Assembly (NCBI GenBank): GCA_050246795.1
Contig: JBFWVJ010000002.1
Coordinates: forward strand, 248,001-312,000
DNA from: JBFWVJ01 sp050246795
Lineage (GTDB): Bacteria > Patescibacteriota > Gracilibacteria > JAUYGZ01
Direction of reading: 5' to 3'
Length of the DNA stretch: 64,000 nt
The notes below the pieces were generated by a model. The model saw only the letters and a program-made list of their open reading frames with translations, was not told the DNA's origin and ran no database searches. Every line of letters starts with the position of its first letter. The stretch's first letter is position 1. Positions 7,869-16,588 of this stretch are shown piece after piece. The translations under genes and the position numbers were made by a program.

Positions 7869-9425
7869 GTGAATTGTATGGCGTTTCATTTTGAAGACCG
7901 AGACTCCTTGGGCAGCGAACCTGTTCCTCACTTGAGGATATTGAGCGAACCGAATGCTTTTCAAGGAACGATCAGCGATCTCAGGATCCGCGTGGGTTTT
8001 CTGCTTGGCCGTCCGCTTGAGCAGCTCTCTGCATTTCTCCAGGTCTTGCTGTCCCGGGCCGAATGGAAGGTTTTGGCTGTTCCGTTTTTATTTGCTCTGA
8101 TGCTGAGTTCTCAGGGGTGCAGCATCATGTATGAGCCAAGGTTTGATGAAGAGAGTGGATTTCGGGAATCGCCTTTCCCACTTTCAGACGAAGAAGTTGT
8201 CCGCCGAAGCAATCTGTTTCGAGAGCTCTTGTCGGACCCAAAAGACCAGACGAACTTGGCGCTTCTTTCTGGAATTTCCCTCGAGCATCAGCAGCGGATC
8301 CTCGGACACCTTGAAGAATTGTTTTCTGAAACGCATCCTCATGATTTTTCTGAATACCTCGATGTCTGCCGACTCGCCAGGGAGAAACTGGGCATTCTTC
8401 ATTATGATCGCTATTCAGCCCATCTCCTTCGAGAAGTCGTCGCCAACCATCAGGATCCTGAGCGACATCGTGACCGTCCTCCAGTGGTGGTGTTCATGGC
8501 GCGAAAAGACAAAAGACGCTTTGGTTTCGACGCGTTGAATGTGGAGGCCCATTCGATCGAACGTCTCACAAAAAAGTACAAGGTGTTCCTCTTCGAGACG
8601 GACTCCATGACCGAAATGCTCTTTCATATCGACTCTCTCGTGGGCCAGCAGTTCATTCAACGAGGGAAGCTAAAAAGCTTGGTGCTCGGTGCACATGGAA
8701 ATGAAGATGAAAATCAGACGGGTGTGGATAAAAGCACGCTTCACTCGCTCCGAGTGCTCGATGAGTATTTTGAAGATGGCGCGATGGTAGTGTTGGCGAA
8801 CTGCTATGCCGCAGAAGGTCTGGATGAAGCGGACAATCTCGTTTCACGACTGAGCCTGCTCTGGACATCAGAAAAGAAGATCCGGGTCTTCGGCTGTGAT
8901 GAACTCCTGATCGACGTTGATTTTGATCTTCAGGAAGACGGGACCTTTCTTGAAAACTCTCTCCGGCTTCGTTCACCGGCAAACACCCTCAGCTTGGGCA
9001 TGATCACGAGCACCCATGAAGGACATCCCGAACGGATTGTTTCAGCGCGTTTGCTGGCGGTTGGCCAGATGGATGGTATCCAGCCTTCATTTATCCGATC
9101 CGCGGTTGAGGCTGGTATTTTTGATGCGGTCAGCATCCGAAGTCTCTCCGAAGCCAAGCTTTCTGTTCAGCAATTCAGCGATATGAGCCACCAGCTCGCT
9201 CTTCGAGGCATTTGTCTGGCCCCGTCCACCCAGATCGAATGCCTGAAGCGGAATTTTTTACCAGATGAGATCCTCGCGTATGTTCAGTCAATCGGAGGCC
9301 TTCATAGGGTTTCGAAGACTACGAGTGCAGATGAAATGACCGGCTTTATTTCACAAAAAAAACATCGAGAAAACCTCGCGTCGATCAATCCGGGAGAGCT
9401 CAGCATGATGGAAGCTCGGAAGTAA
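7869..9425 (+). CDS. Putative membrane-associated protein with a caspase-like His/Cys signature
   Basis: I know no exact family for these 518 residues. The central part (about 205-345) alternates hydrophobic strands and helices like a caspase-hemoglobinase fold: PPVVVFMARK, then SLVLGAHGNE with His276, then MVVLANCYAAEG with Cys312, then IRVFGCD. A strand ending in HG and a following strand ending in NC are the placement of the caspase/CHAT/C25 dyad. The start is uncertain: GTG 7869, ATG 7878, or TTG 8046, the last giving a lipoprotein-like signal (hydrophobic run, then SSQGC, Cys84 in full numbering). With that start it would be exported. The residues after 360 have no recognised motif. The call is inference from pattern only. 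Confidence 0.5.
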   Translation: MNCMAFHFEDRDSLGSEPVPHLRILSEPNAFQGTISDLRIRVGFLLGRPLEQLSAFLQVLLSRAEWKVLAVPFLFALMLSSQGCSIMYEPRFDEESGFRESPFPLSDEEVVRRSNLFRELLSDPKDQTNLALLSGISLEHQQRILGHLEELFSETHPHDFSEYLDVCRLAREKLGILHYDRYSAHLLREVVANHQDPERHRDRPPVVVFMARKDKRRFGFDALNVEAHSIERLTKKYKVFLFETDSMTEMLFHIDSLVGQQFIQRGKLKSLVLGAHGNEDENQTGVDKSTLHSLRVLDEYFEDGAMVVLANCYAAEGLDEADNLVSRLSLLWTSEKKIRVFGCDELLIDVDFDLQEDGTFLENSLRLRSPANTLSLGMITSTHEGHPERIVSARLLAVGQMDGIQPSFIRSAVEAGIFDAVSIRSLSEAKLSVQQFSDMSHQLALRGICLAPSTQIECLKRNFLPDEILAYVQSIGGLHRVSKTTSADEMTGFISQKKHRENLASINPGELSMMEARK

Positions 9426-10892
9426 TCAGGCAGATTTTTTCCATACTGTTTTGCCGTCTTTGTCGATCAGCTCAATCCCTTTCTTTTTCAATTCGTCCCG
9501 AATCTGATCGGCCTTTTGAAAGTCCTTGGCCTCACGAGCTTTGTTGCGTTCGCTGATGTATATTTCGATTTCCGGATTTTGCTGTTTTTCGATGTCCCAA
9601 CTGAGCACGGCGAAGACCTGGTCGAAGTCGTGGAGAAAATTTAGAACTTCGAGGCGGTTCTTGATGCCATTCGATTCGTGCAATAACTTATTCCCCTCTT
9701 TAACCATTTCAAAAACTGCAGCGAGTGCTCCTGATGTATTTAAGTCATCATCAAGTGATTGCTCAAATTGACTTCGATAAAGTCCGACATTAACTACAGG
9801 CCCATTATCATTTGTATTCTGCATTTCTTCCAAGAAAGTTTGTAAACGATTGATGGATTTCTGAGCGTCTTCCAGGCTCTTCATGGTGAAGTTGGTGTTC
9901 TGGCGGTAGTGGATGGAAAGGATGAGGTAGCGGAAGGCCACGGGTGAAAATCCTTTGGCTTCCAGGTCGGCGAGGGTGAAGAAATTGCCTTTGGACTTGC
10001 TCATTTTTTCCCCGTCGACGAAGATATGGCGTTTGTGCAGCCAGTATTTGGCGAAGAAGGGTTTGCCGGAGACAGCGCAGGACTGGGCGATTTCGCATTC
10101 GTGATGCGGGAAGATGTTGTCCTCACCGCCGGTGTGAAGATCGATCTGGTCACCGAGAAGGGCCGAAGCCATGGCCGAACATTCGATGTGCCAGCCGGGG
10201 AAACCGGGGGATGGTTGAGGGTTGAGGGTTGAGGGTTGAGGGTCGAGGGTTAATTTTTCACCAGTGTTGAAATCCCAGCGGAGGATGTGGTGGGCGTTTT
10301 CACCGACGCATTTTTTCCAGAGGGCGAAGTCGGCCGGGTTTCGTTTTTCGTCTTTTACTTCTACTCTGGCTCCGGCGTTGAGGTCTTCGAGCTTGTTTTT
10401 GGATAACTGTCCATAGTTGGGAAACTGGCTGACATCGAAGTAGACTCCGTCGGAGGTTTCATAGGCAATCCCCTTCTTCAACAAATCTTTGACCATCGCC
10501 AATTGCTCTTGGATGTACTCACTGGCGCGTGGATAGGCGATGGCGTCTTTGATTCGAAGTTTTTTTCGATCGGCATGGAAGGCTTCTTCGTACTTGCGAG
10601 CGATTTGAATGGGGTCGAGCTTTTGTTCCTTTGCGGCTTTTTCCATCTTGTCTTCCCCTGTATCACTATCTGATACCAAATGACCGACATCGGTGATATT
10701 CATGACCTGTTTCACTTCGTAGCCTTTGTACTCCAGGTAGCGGCGCAACAAATCAGCCATCAGATAAGAACTGAGATTCCCGATGTGCGCGAAGTTGTAG
10801 ACGGTGGGTCCGCAGTTGTACATGGTCACCTTGCCGGGCGTCATCGGCTTCAGTTCTTCGAGTGTATTGGTGAGGGTGTTGTAGAGGTGCAT
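9426..10892 (-). CDS. cysS: Cysteinyl-tRNA synthetase with a repeat-derived insertion
   Basis: CysS charges tRNA-Cys. The 488-residue protein has the HIGH-type motif as HIGN (36-39) after NCGPTVYNF, KMSKS at 296-300, and the zinc ligands C27, C238 (GWHIECSAM) and H263/C266 (HHECEIAQ). Residues about 214-228 (LTLDPQPSTLNPQPS) interrupt the usual link before the GWHIECSA block. They are encoded by 5.5 copies of a 7-bp repeat on the plus strand (10213-10251). The reading frame stays intact because the array adds whole codons. Its leader is a 90-base array of CCTTAC-like heptamers ending in CCCTTCCCC just before ATG. Confidence 0.96.
   Translation of the reverse strand: MHLYNTLTNTLEELKPMTPGKVTMYNCGPTVYNFAHIGNLSSYLMADLLRRYLEYKGYEVKQVMNITDVGHLVSDSDTGEDKMEKAAKEQKLDPIQIARKYEEAFHADRKKLRIKDAIAYPRASEYIQEQLAMVKDLLKKGIAYETSDGVYFDVSQFPNYGQLSKNKLEDLNAGARVEVKDEKRNPADFALWKKCVGENAHHILRWDFNTGEKLTLDPQPSTLNPQPSPGFPGWHIECSAMASALLGDQIDLHTGGEDNIFPHHECEIAQSCAVSGKPFFAKYWLHKRHIFVDGEKMSKSKGNFFTLADLEAKGFSPVAFRYLILSIHYRQNTNFTMKSLEDAQKSINRLQTFLEEMQNTNDNGPVVNVGLYRSQFEQSLDDDLNTSGALAAVFEMVKEGNKLLHESNGIKNRLEVLNFLHDFDQVFAVLSWDIEKQQNPEIEIYISERNKAREAKDFQKADQIRDELKKKGIELIDKDGKTVWKKSA
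10213..10251 (+). repeat. GGTTGAG heptamer array inside cysS
   Basis: Four copies of GGTTGAG, one GGTCGAG and a partial copy run head to tail within the cysS coding region. On the coding strand the unit is CTCAACC, and three units equal seven codons, so the array encodes a seven-residue period (L-x-PQPS-x). Low-complexity DNA of this kind otherwise occurs between genes here. Confidence 0.9.
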
Positions 10893-10985
10893 GGGGAAGG
10901 GACGTAAGGGTTTTAAGGGATGTAAGGGTTTTAAGGGATGTAAGGGTTCTAAGGGATGTAAGGGTTCTAAGGGACGTAAGGAGTA
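10893..10985 (-). repeat. CCTTAC-type heptamer array forming the cysS leader
   Basis: Read on the minus strand, the segment repeats CCCTTACATC/CCCTTARAA-like units about five times and ends CCCTTACGTCCCTTCCCC directly before the cysS ATG. The lgt leader (38690-38735) ends in the same way. There is no purine-rich ribosome binding site between the array and the start. Confidence 0.85.
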
Positions 10986-11043
10986 TAGTGTTCTTCAGAA
11001 GAAGAATCCATTTTGATCATGGTTAAACGCTCAGACCATATAC

Positions 11044-11077
11044 AACGAAGGCGAGGATCGATATCCTCGCCTTCGTT
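11044..11077 (-). terminator. 15-bp perfect inverted repeat after the Ig/FN3 surface protein gene
   Basis: AACGAAGGCGAGGAT (11044-11058) and ATCCTCGCCTTCGTT (11063-11077) pair perfectly around the loop CGAT. It lies 40 bases past the stop at 11117 on the minus strand and carries the same GGCGAGGAT core as the rplL terminator, but without a long T-run. Confidence 0.65.
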
Positions 11078-11116
11078 ATAAGAGAAGGACTTCCTTATAA
11101 TTTGGTCGAAGGAAGT

Positions 11117-13339
11117 TTATTCGGTTTGTGCAAAGGCTTTTCGGGCTTTTCCGTAGAAGTTCAGCATGATGACCGACAGGATAATGAGCAGGTAGACCTC
11201 AGGGCCTGAGCTGGTGTGCCGTGCTGGCATGGTTTCTACTCCAGCTGAAGGCTTGAGATCTGTTGATGATATCATTTCTTCAGGCGTTTGTGAAGTCCCC
11301 GTTGAAGTCGGAGCTAAGGCTTTCAAGGCCCGGCTTTCCGTTGAAAGCGATAGCACTTCTCCTGCCGCATCTTTGGCCACGACCGTGAAGACATAGCTCA
11401 CGTCTGGAGAGAGGTTTTCGATGGTGATTTTCGAGGTATTCGTCGTCAGTACCTGCTCACTGGAACCGAGGAGAGACTCATAGGTCACTTCATAGACCGA
11501 AGCGCCAGGGACTGGCTCCCAAGAAAGCGTCATGGTCCCCAATCCAGGGATCCCGAAGAGATTGTTGATCTGAGACAGGGCTTCCGTGACCGTAAGGGTC
11601 CCCACGGCGGTAGTGGTATCCATATTCCCCACTTTGTCGGCGATCTGCAGGGTGATGGGGAATTGCCCGACATCGAGCGGCGCGTTCGCCTTCAAGGTGT
11701 AGGTGGTCCCCTGTCCGATGAATTCGTAAGCTCGGTTATTGATGAATGCTTTGAGGATACTGTCTGCTTCCGCTTCAACGGTCATGGTGAACTCTTCTCC
11801 GGCCCGTGTCGGAGGGATATCTGCATTCACTTGTTCGATCACCGGAGGGGTTTTATCCACTTCGATTTCGACCGTCGTCGTAGTCTGAGAACCATCTACC
11901 AAGTAGACCGCCATGATGTCGAGGGTGTGCATACCGTCGGCTAATTCGAGAGGGAAATTAAAGCGTCTCTGTTCATTTACAGCCACTTTCTTGAGTTCAA
12001 CTGGGCCTTCTTTGACGGTGATCTCGGTATTATCGGTATTTACCATTCCTTGCACGCTCATGGTGCTGGAATACACGCTGTTGGAAACAGGTGAATCCAG
12101 AGTGAGGATGATTTCAGTATTGTTCAGGCTTTGGATCCCTGCCAACTGAGAAGTGATGTTTACTTCCCCTTCGAGCTGAGGATTCGTTTTGTCTCGAACC
12201 GTCAGGATGTAGTCGCCAGCCGGTAATACCAAGGCCAGTTCAAACAAGGCCATGCCCTGGTCGACCCCCGTGAAGGTGTAATCAGGAGGAAGGAGTGGGC
12301 CGCCGGGTGCGATTTCGAATTCGATATCGCCCGTATAGCCGAGAACGACTTCTCCTTGGGCATCAACTGCCTTGATATAGAAATCGAGCGCTGAATTGGC
12401 TTGGACGGTGGTTTCTTCTTCAAATTCCGCGTCTTCATCGGTTCCAAAAATGATCTGAAACCCTGCAGTCCCTGTTTGTTGTACAAGGGTATTGGTCGTT
12501 TGTGCCTGGGCTAAGAAATTTTTGCTGTCGCTCAACAGATCGGCTCCTAGGGAATCAAAAAAAGAATCGTTGAGAAAGCGGTCATCATTTCCCTGAGCGT
12601 CAAACGTCGCCTGAGTTGGATCGAGAACGGGAATATAGTCGAAGTTGGAAGGGGCGTAAGGAGTCGGGAGGGAACCATAGGTTTGGTAGGGATTGTTGAG
12701 CACTGGCGCCTGCACCTGAGGGATGAAGCCCAGGTCTTCCTGGAACACTTTTGATCCGGTTTGGACATCCAGGACCGTGAGTTTTTTGAGTCCGGCTTTG
12801 TGGCTGTTCACCGAGAAGTACAGCACACCTTGTCCGTTGGTGCGGCAGTTATTCGCGCAGCTCACGGTAGCATTGCCCTTATTTTCGAGCTTGAGCTGCC
12901 GTCCGGAAATGAGATTTCCATAATGGTCCTTGAGGACGATTTTTCCTTCGATTTTTTCACCCACGAAAGCGGTATAGTCTGTCAATTCCAAGTCGGACTT
13001 CGCTGTGTCAGGCAGGGCCGCCTGGACAGAAAAAGAGGTGATCTGGTCTTTGTAGGCCACGATGTACTCCCCTGCTACCACGGCTTGAGGGTACCAGTAT
13101 TGCAGTACTCCCGCTTCATTCAGCTGGAAGTTTTGGCTAATGGTGGACTTGAAGGGGTTGGTGATCGTCAGGGTGACGACTTCCTTTGGTTCCCCGCTCA
13201 CCATGATCAAAGCTGGTTTGCCAGCGGTCGTGTCCATGACCCGAAGGCTTGATTCAGCCGCGAAAACCGCGTGAACACTCATCAGGTTCAGTTGAAGAGC
13301 GATCAAGACGGCAATGGTTTTTTTTGCGAATTGGAACAT
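11117..13339 (-). CDS. Cell-surface protein with Ig-like and fibronectin type III domains and C-terminal membrane anchor
   Basis: This 740-residue protein is exported (signal peptide about 1-27, cleavage near VFA|AES). Beta-sandwich repeats follow: an Ig-like part with DHYGNLISGRQLKL, a segment with VDAQGEVVLGYTGDIEFE, a VNTDNTEITVKEG part like bacterial Ig-like domains, and a FN3 domain near 588-670 (MTLSWEPVPGASVYEVTY, LSPDVSYVFTVVAKD). The C-terminus has one TM helix (VYLLIILSVIMLNF) and a short basic tail, so the bulk should lie outside the cell. The role is unknown; adhesion or surface scaffolding are the usual roles of such architectures. It stands alone between the cysS leader and the rplL terminator region. 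Confidence 0.75.
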   Translation of the reverse strand: MFQFAKKTIAVLIALQLNLMSVHAVFAAESSLRVMDTTAGKPALIMVSGEPKEVVTLTITNPFKSTISQNFQLNEAGVLQYWYPQAVVAGEYIVAYKDQITSFSVQAALPDTAKSDLELTDYTAFVGEKIEGKIVLKDHYGNLISGRQLKLENKGNATVSCANNCRTNGQGVLYFSVNSHKAGLKKLTVLDVQTGSKVFQEDLGFIPQVQAPVLNNPYQTYGSLPTPYAPSNFDYIPVLDPTQATFDAQGNDDRFLNDSFFDSLGADLLSDSKNFLAQAQTTNTLVQQTGTAGFQIIFGTDEDAEFEEETTVQANSALDFYIKAVDAQGEVVLGYTGDIEFEIAPGGPLLPPDYTFTGVDQGMALFELALVLPAGDYILTVRDKTNPQLEGEVNITSQLAGIQSLNNTEIILTLDSPVSNSVYSSTMSVQGMVNTDNTEITVKEGPVELKKVAVNEQRRFNFPLELADGMHTLDIMAVYLVDGSQTTTTVEIEVDKTPPVIEQVNADIPPTRAGEEFTMTVEAEADSILKAFINNRAYEFIGQGTTYTLKANAPLDVGQFPITLQIADKVGNMDTTTAVGTLTVTEALSQINNLFGIPGLGTMTLSWEPVPGASVYEVTYESLLGSSEQVLTTNTSKITIENLSPDVSYVFTVVAKDAAGEVLSLSTESRALKALAPTSTGTSQTPEEMISSTDLKPSAGVETMPARHTSSGPEVYLLIILSVIMLNFYGKARKAFAQTE

Positions 13340-13430
13340 GTTTTTTTGTTTATTTTCATATCATTATAGCAGATTTGGGGTGATTTTGGAATACAAAAGA
13401 AAGCCGAGGTGAGTATTCACATACCAGGCG

Positions 13431-13524
13431 CGGTTGGATATTCAATACCGAAGGCGAGGTTGAATATTGAAATACCGGTCAGGTTGGACATTCAATACCG
13501 AAGGCGAGGTTGGAGAACCTCGCC
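13431..13524. repeat. Tandem GGCGAGGTT repeats downstream of rplL, 50-bp period
   Basis: Two near-identical 31-base units (13431-13461 and 13481-13511) contain GGTTGGAYATTCAATACCG followed by AAGGCGAGGTT. The second unit runs into a 9-bp hairpin, GGCGAGGTT (13503-13511) with AACCTCGCC (13516-13524). A diverged copy lies near 13400. The core resembles the GGCGAGGAT terminator stems at 11.05 and 13.55 kb, so these may be expanded terminator pieces. Confidence 0.7.
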
Positions 13525-13541
13525 GCGAGATATTTGTTCAT

Positions 13542-13570
13542 AAAAAAAGGCGAGGATATCCATCCTCGCC
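13542..13570 (-). terminator. Rho-independent terminator of the rplJL operon
   Basis: On the minus strand GGCGAGGAT pairs with ATCCTCGCC (13562-13570 with 13549-13557) around a 4-base loop. The stem is followed by seven T residues (complement of 13542-13548). It lies 23 bases past the rplL stop, in canonical form. Confidence 0.9.
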
Positions 13571-13592
13571 TTCAAAAGGGTTTCGGCTCTCC

Positions 13593-13982
13593 TTATTTCA
13601 ACTCTACAGAAGCCCCAGCTTCTTCGAGTTTCTTCTTTATTTCTTCTGCTTCTTCCTTCTTCACTCCTTCCTTCACCATCTTTGGAGCGCCATCGACGAG
13701 GTCTTTTGCTTCTTTGAGTCCGAGACCGGTCAATTCACGAACCACCTTGATCACGTTGATCTTGTTTCCTCCACCGGAGGTGAGTTCAACGTTGAAGGAA
13801 GTCTTTTCTTCTGCAGCTGCAGCCGCAGGAGCACCACCACCAGCCATCATGACTGGAGCAGCAGCGCTGACTCCGAATTCTTCTTCCATTGCCTTTACGA
13901 GTTGTGCCAATTCCATTACTGGAAGCTCTTTGACCAAATCCATGATCTTTTGAGCATTAGCAGAGAGAGTTACTTCTGACAT
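13593..13982 (-). CDS. rplL: 50S ribosomal protein L7/L12
   Basis: This stalk protein recruits translational GTPases to the ribosome. The 129-residue sequence has the N-terminal dimerisation helices (IMDLVKELPVMELAQLVKAM), an Ala/Gly-rich hinge (AAAPVMMAGGGAPAAAA) and the conserved C-terminal domain (KINVIKVVRELTGLGLKEAK, LVDGAPKMVKEGV, then EEAGASVELK). It follows rplJ by 47 bases in the usual order. Its leader is T-rich with repeated TGCATTTTT/CATTTTGCA words and no Shine-Dalgarno. Confidence 0.98.
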   Translation of the reverse strand: MSEVTLSANAQKIMDLVKELPVMELAQLVKAMEEEFGVSAAAPVMMAGGGAPAAAAAEEKTSFNVELTSGGGNKINVIKVVRELTGLGLKEAKDLVDGAPKMVKEGVKKEEAEEIKKKLEEAGASVELK

Positions 13983-14029
13983 AGTTTGAAATTAAAAATG
14001 CAAAATGAAAAATGCAAAAATGAGAATGC

Positions 14030-14548
14030 TTACGCTTTCTCAGAAATTTGCTTACAGACTTGAACGAATCCGCGGAGGGTACCGTGGAGGACGCCATGGA
14101 ATCCAGAAATCGGAGATTTCATTGATCCCACCAATTTCGCGAGGAGTTCTTCCTTGCTTGGGAGTTGAGCCACCTGGTTAATGGTTGCTTTATCAACGAC
14201 CTTGCCTTCGAAGATCCCACCGACGAGCTTGATCAGCTCGTTTTTCTTGCCGAGCTTGTAGAGCTCTTGAGCGGCAGCGATTTCGTCTTCCATTGAGAAG
14301 GCGACGGCGATTTGACCATCCAGAGATTCTTTCTGGATTTCATAGCCGTTCGTTTTTCCCGCCAGCATGAGAAGGGTCTTCTTTGCGACTTTCGTCTTTA
14401 CCCCTTTCGCACGAAGCGTTCGGCGAAGTTCGGTCATTTGCTCAACGGTCAGCCCGTGAAGGTCGACGAAAACAACGCTTTTAGCGTCTTTCATATCGGC
14501 CGTCAGTTGCGCGAGCATGGCTTCCTTTTGAGCGCGAGAAGTTGCCAT
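14030..14548 (-). CDS. rplJ: 50S ribosomal protein L10
   Basis: L10 anchors the L7/L12 stalk to 23S rRNA and represses its own operon by binding the leader mRNA. The protein has 172 residues with the typical N-terminus (AQLTADMKDAKSVVFVDLHG, then LTVEQMTELRRTLRAKGV) and the LPSKEELLAKLVGSM segment before the C-terminal helix that binds L12. Its leader contains a recognisable L10-binding motif (separate entry). It is the first gene of a two-gene operon that ends at the terminator at 13.55 kb. Confidence 0.98.
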   Translation of the reverse strand: MATSRAQKEAMLAQLTADMKDAKSVVFVDLHGLTVEQMTELRRTLRAKGVKTKVAKKTLLMLAGKTNGYEIQKESLDGQIAVAFSMEDEIAAAQELYKLGKKNELIKLVGGIFEGKVVDKATINQVAQLPSKEELLAKLVGSMKSPISGFHGVLHGTLRGFVQVCKQISEKA

Positions 14549-14566
14549 AGGTTAATATAAAAATAT

Positions 14567-14706
14567 CCATCTGACAGAGATGGACGGACATCAAGGAGTA
14601 TCGTATATCGACCTTCGTTCTCAATAGAAGCCTGAGAACTATACAACTTGATTTGATGTCTCGGCAGGAGATTAAGTCCAAAGGACACCTGCTGTCTCTG
14701 ACGGGA
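14567..14706 (-). promoter_or_regulatory. Ribosomal protein L10 leader (autoregulatory mRNA structure)
   Basis: On the minus strand, positions 14706 to 14654 read AGACAGCAGGTGTCC, then TTGGACTTAATCTCC, then TGCCGAGACATC. This matches the conserved L10-leader layout (CAGGTG... CTTAAT...CTGCCGAG) known from Bacillus and others, where L10(L12)4 binds to repress translation or trigger termination. Two hairpins follow towards rplJ: a 7-bp stem at 14617-14639 (GTTCTCA/TGAGAAC) and a 6-bp stem at 14567-14583 (CCATCT/AGATGG). Confidence 0.8.
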
Positions 14707-14709
14707 GAT

Positions 14710-14737
14710 AGTTTAAGGATTTTGGCTGGGGAGTCAA
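14710..14737 (-). promoter_or_regulatory. Sigma70-type promoter of rplJL
   Basis: On the minus strand TTGACT (14732-14737) and TAAACT (14710-14715) are separated by 16 bases, just upstream of the L10 leader and just past the lepA stop codon. Confidence 0.65.
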
Positions 14738-14742
14738 GGATT

Positions 14743-16575
14743 TTAGTCCTTCTTCAACACCGCCAAGAAGGCCTCCTGTGGCAAATCAATTTTCCCCATC
14801 GATTTCATACGCTTCTTCCCTTTCTTCTGTTTTTCGAGCAGTTTCTTTTTTCGGGAAACATCTCCTCCGTAGAGATATCCTGTCACGTCCTTGCGCATCG
14901 CTGAAATCGTTTCACGGGCGATGATCTTGCCGCCGATGGCTGCCTGGAGGGCGATGACGAATTGTTTCTTGGGAATGATGTCTTTGAGCTTTCGGCAAAT
15001 CGATCCTCCTGCATCATGGGCTTCAGAACGATGGATAATTTGTGACAGCGGTCCGACAATATCTCCGGCGACCAGGATGTCCATTTTCACGAGGTCGCCC
15101 GTGCGGTATTCCATGAACTCGTAGGACATGGAGACATATCCCGAAGTAACGCTCTTAATCACATCGTAGAAATCGACGATGATCGAAGAGAGCGGCATTT
15201 CAAAGCTGATGATCACGCGTTTTTCATCGACATAGCTCATGTTTTTGTAAGTCCCCCGGCGCTTGGTGCAGAGCTCGATCAGGTCCCCGATGTACTGGCT
15301 GGGGGTCATGAGCTCCACCTTGGCCCAGGGTTCCTGGATCTCATCGATGGTTTCCATCGGCGGCAGGTCGGAAGGATTGGAGAGGTCGATCACTTCATGC
15401 GTGTTCGCCATGATCACCTTGTAGCTCACCGAAGGAGCGGTGATGATGAGGTTGAGATTGTATTCCCGTTCCAGGCGTTCTTGGACGATCTCCATGTGCA
15501 ACAGTCCGAGGAACCCGCATCGAAACCCGAAGCCGAGCGCGCTGGAACGTTCCGGGGTGTAGACCAGGGCGGAATCGTTCAAGGAGAGTTTTTCTAGCGA
15601 ATCTCTGAGGTCGTTGTAGTCGTCGGCTTCGACAGTGAAGATGGAGGCGAAGACGAACGGGGTCACTCGTTTGTATCCCGGAAGGATGGTTGATTTGGTG
15701 ATGTCTTGATTGTCTTTTCCGGGTTTCCAGAGCGTGTCCCCTACCTGGGCTTCCCCGACTTTTTTCAATCCCGTCACCACGTATCCGACCTCACCTGCTT
15801 TGATTTCATCCGCGGGACTGAACTTCGGCCGGAAAAATCCGACTTCGGTAATGTCGATGCGTTTTTGCGTACTGAGAAAGAAGGCCGTGTCTCCTTTTTT
15901 GAGCGATCCTTGGTAGACGCGGACGTAGGAAACCACCCCTCGATAGCTGTCGTAGGCGGAATCGAACACGAGGCCTTTGGTTTCCAAATGCGGAATTTCT
16001 TCCATGGTGACATTTTTTTCAGCTAATTCTTGAGGCATGCGCGGAGCCGGAATTTTTTCAATGACTCGATCGAGTACTTCTTCCACGTTTTTTCCCGTTT
16101 TTGCGGAGATGCAGATGATGTCTTCTTTCTTAATTCCCAAGATCGCTTCCATCTCACGAGCCCGAGCCTCCGGGTCGGCGGCAGGAAGGTCGATTTTGTT
16201 GAGGACGGGGATGATCTCCAGGTTCTGTTCCAGAGCTAAGTAAACGTTGGCCAGGGTCTGGGCTTCGATGCCTTGGGAAGCGTCGACGACCAAGATTGCC
16301 CCCTCACAAGCGGCCAGAGAACGGGAAACTTCATAAGTAAAGTCTACGTGGCCAGGGGTATCGATGAGGTTCAAGGTATGATCTTTCCATTGCATACGCA
16401 CCGGACAGAGCTTGATGGTAATGCCTCGTTCTCGTTCGAGGTCCATCGTGTCCAGCAGCTGATTCTGCATTTCCCGTTTCTGGATGGTTCCGGTGATCTC
16501 CAAAAGACGATCGGCAAGGGTCGATTTTCCGTGGTCGATGTGGGCGATAATGCAGAAGTTTCGGATGTTCTTCAT
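14743..16575 (-). CDS. lepA: Elongation factor 4 (LepA)
   Basis: LepA is a translational GTPase that back-translocates or rescues stalled ribosomes. The 610-residue protein has G1 HIDHGKSTLADRL (11-23), the ERGITIK switch I, DTPGHVDF (G3) and NKIDLP (G4), followed by domain II, an EF-G-like V domain (DLIELCTKRRGTYKNMSYVD) and the LepA-specific C-terminal domain (SAMRKDVTGYLYGGDVSRKK). The length is typical. The leader contains two hairpins of a GGTTC repeat family (16589-16675). ATG is preceded by TACACCCC with no Shine-Dalgarno. Confidence 0.98.
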   Translation of the reverse strand: MKNIRNFCIIAHIDHGKSTLADRLLEITGTIQKREMQNQLLDTMDLERERGITIKLCPVRMQWKDHTLNLIDTPGHVDFTYEVSRSLAACEGAILVVDASQGIEAQTLANVYLALEQNLEIIPVLNKIDLPAADPEARAREMEAILGIKKEDIICISAKTGKNVEEVLDRVIEKIPAPRMPQELAEKNVTMEEIPHLETKGLVFDSAYDSYRGVVSYVRVYQGSLKKGDTAFFLSTQKRIDITEVGFFRPKFSPADEIKAGEVGYVVTGLKKVGEAQVGDTLWKPGKDNQDITKSTILPGYKRVTPFVFASIFTVEADDYNDLRDSLEKLSLNDSALVYTPERSSALGFGFRCGFLGLLHMEIVQERLEREYNLNLIITAPSVSYKVIMANTHEVIDLSNPSDLPPMETIDEIQEPWAKVELMTPSQYIGDLIELCTKRRGTYKNMSYVDEKRVIISFEMPLSSIIVDFYDVIKSVTSGYVSMSYEFMEYRTGDLVKMDILVAGDIVGPLSQIIHRSEAHDAGGSICRKLKDIIPKKQFVIALQAAIGGKIIARETISAMRKDVTGYLYGGDVSRKKKLLEKQKKGKKRMKSMGKIDLPQEAFLAVLKKD

Positions 16576-16588
16576 GGGGTGTATTTAG

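Noticed and set aside
10893..10985. Possible CRISPR array
   Set aside because: Units are short and degenerate with no spacers; there are no cas genes in the window.
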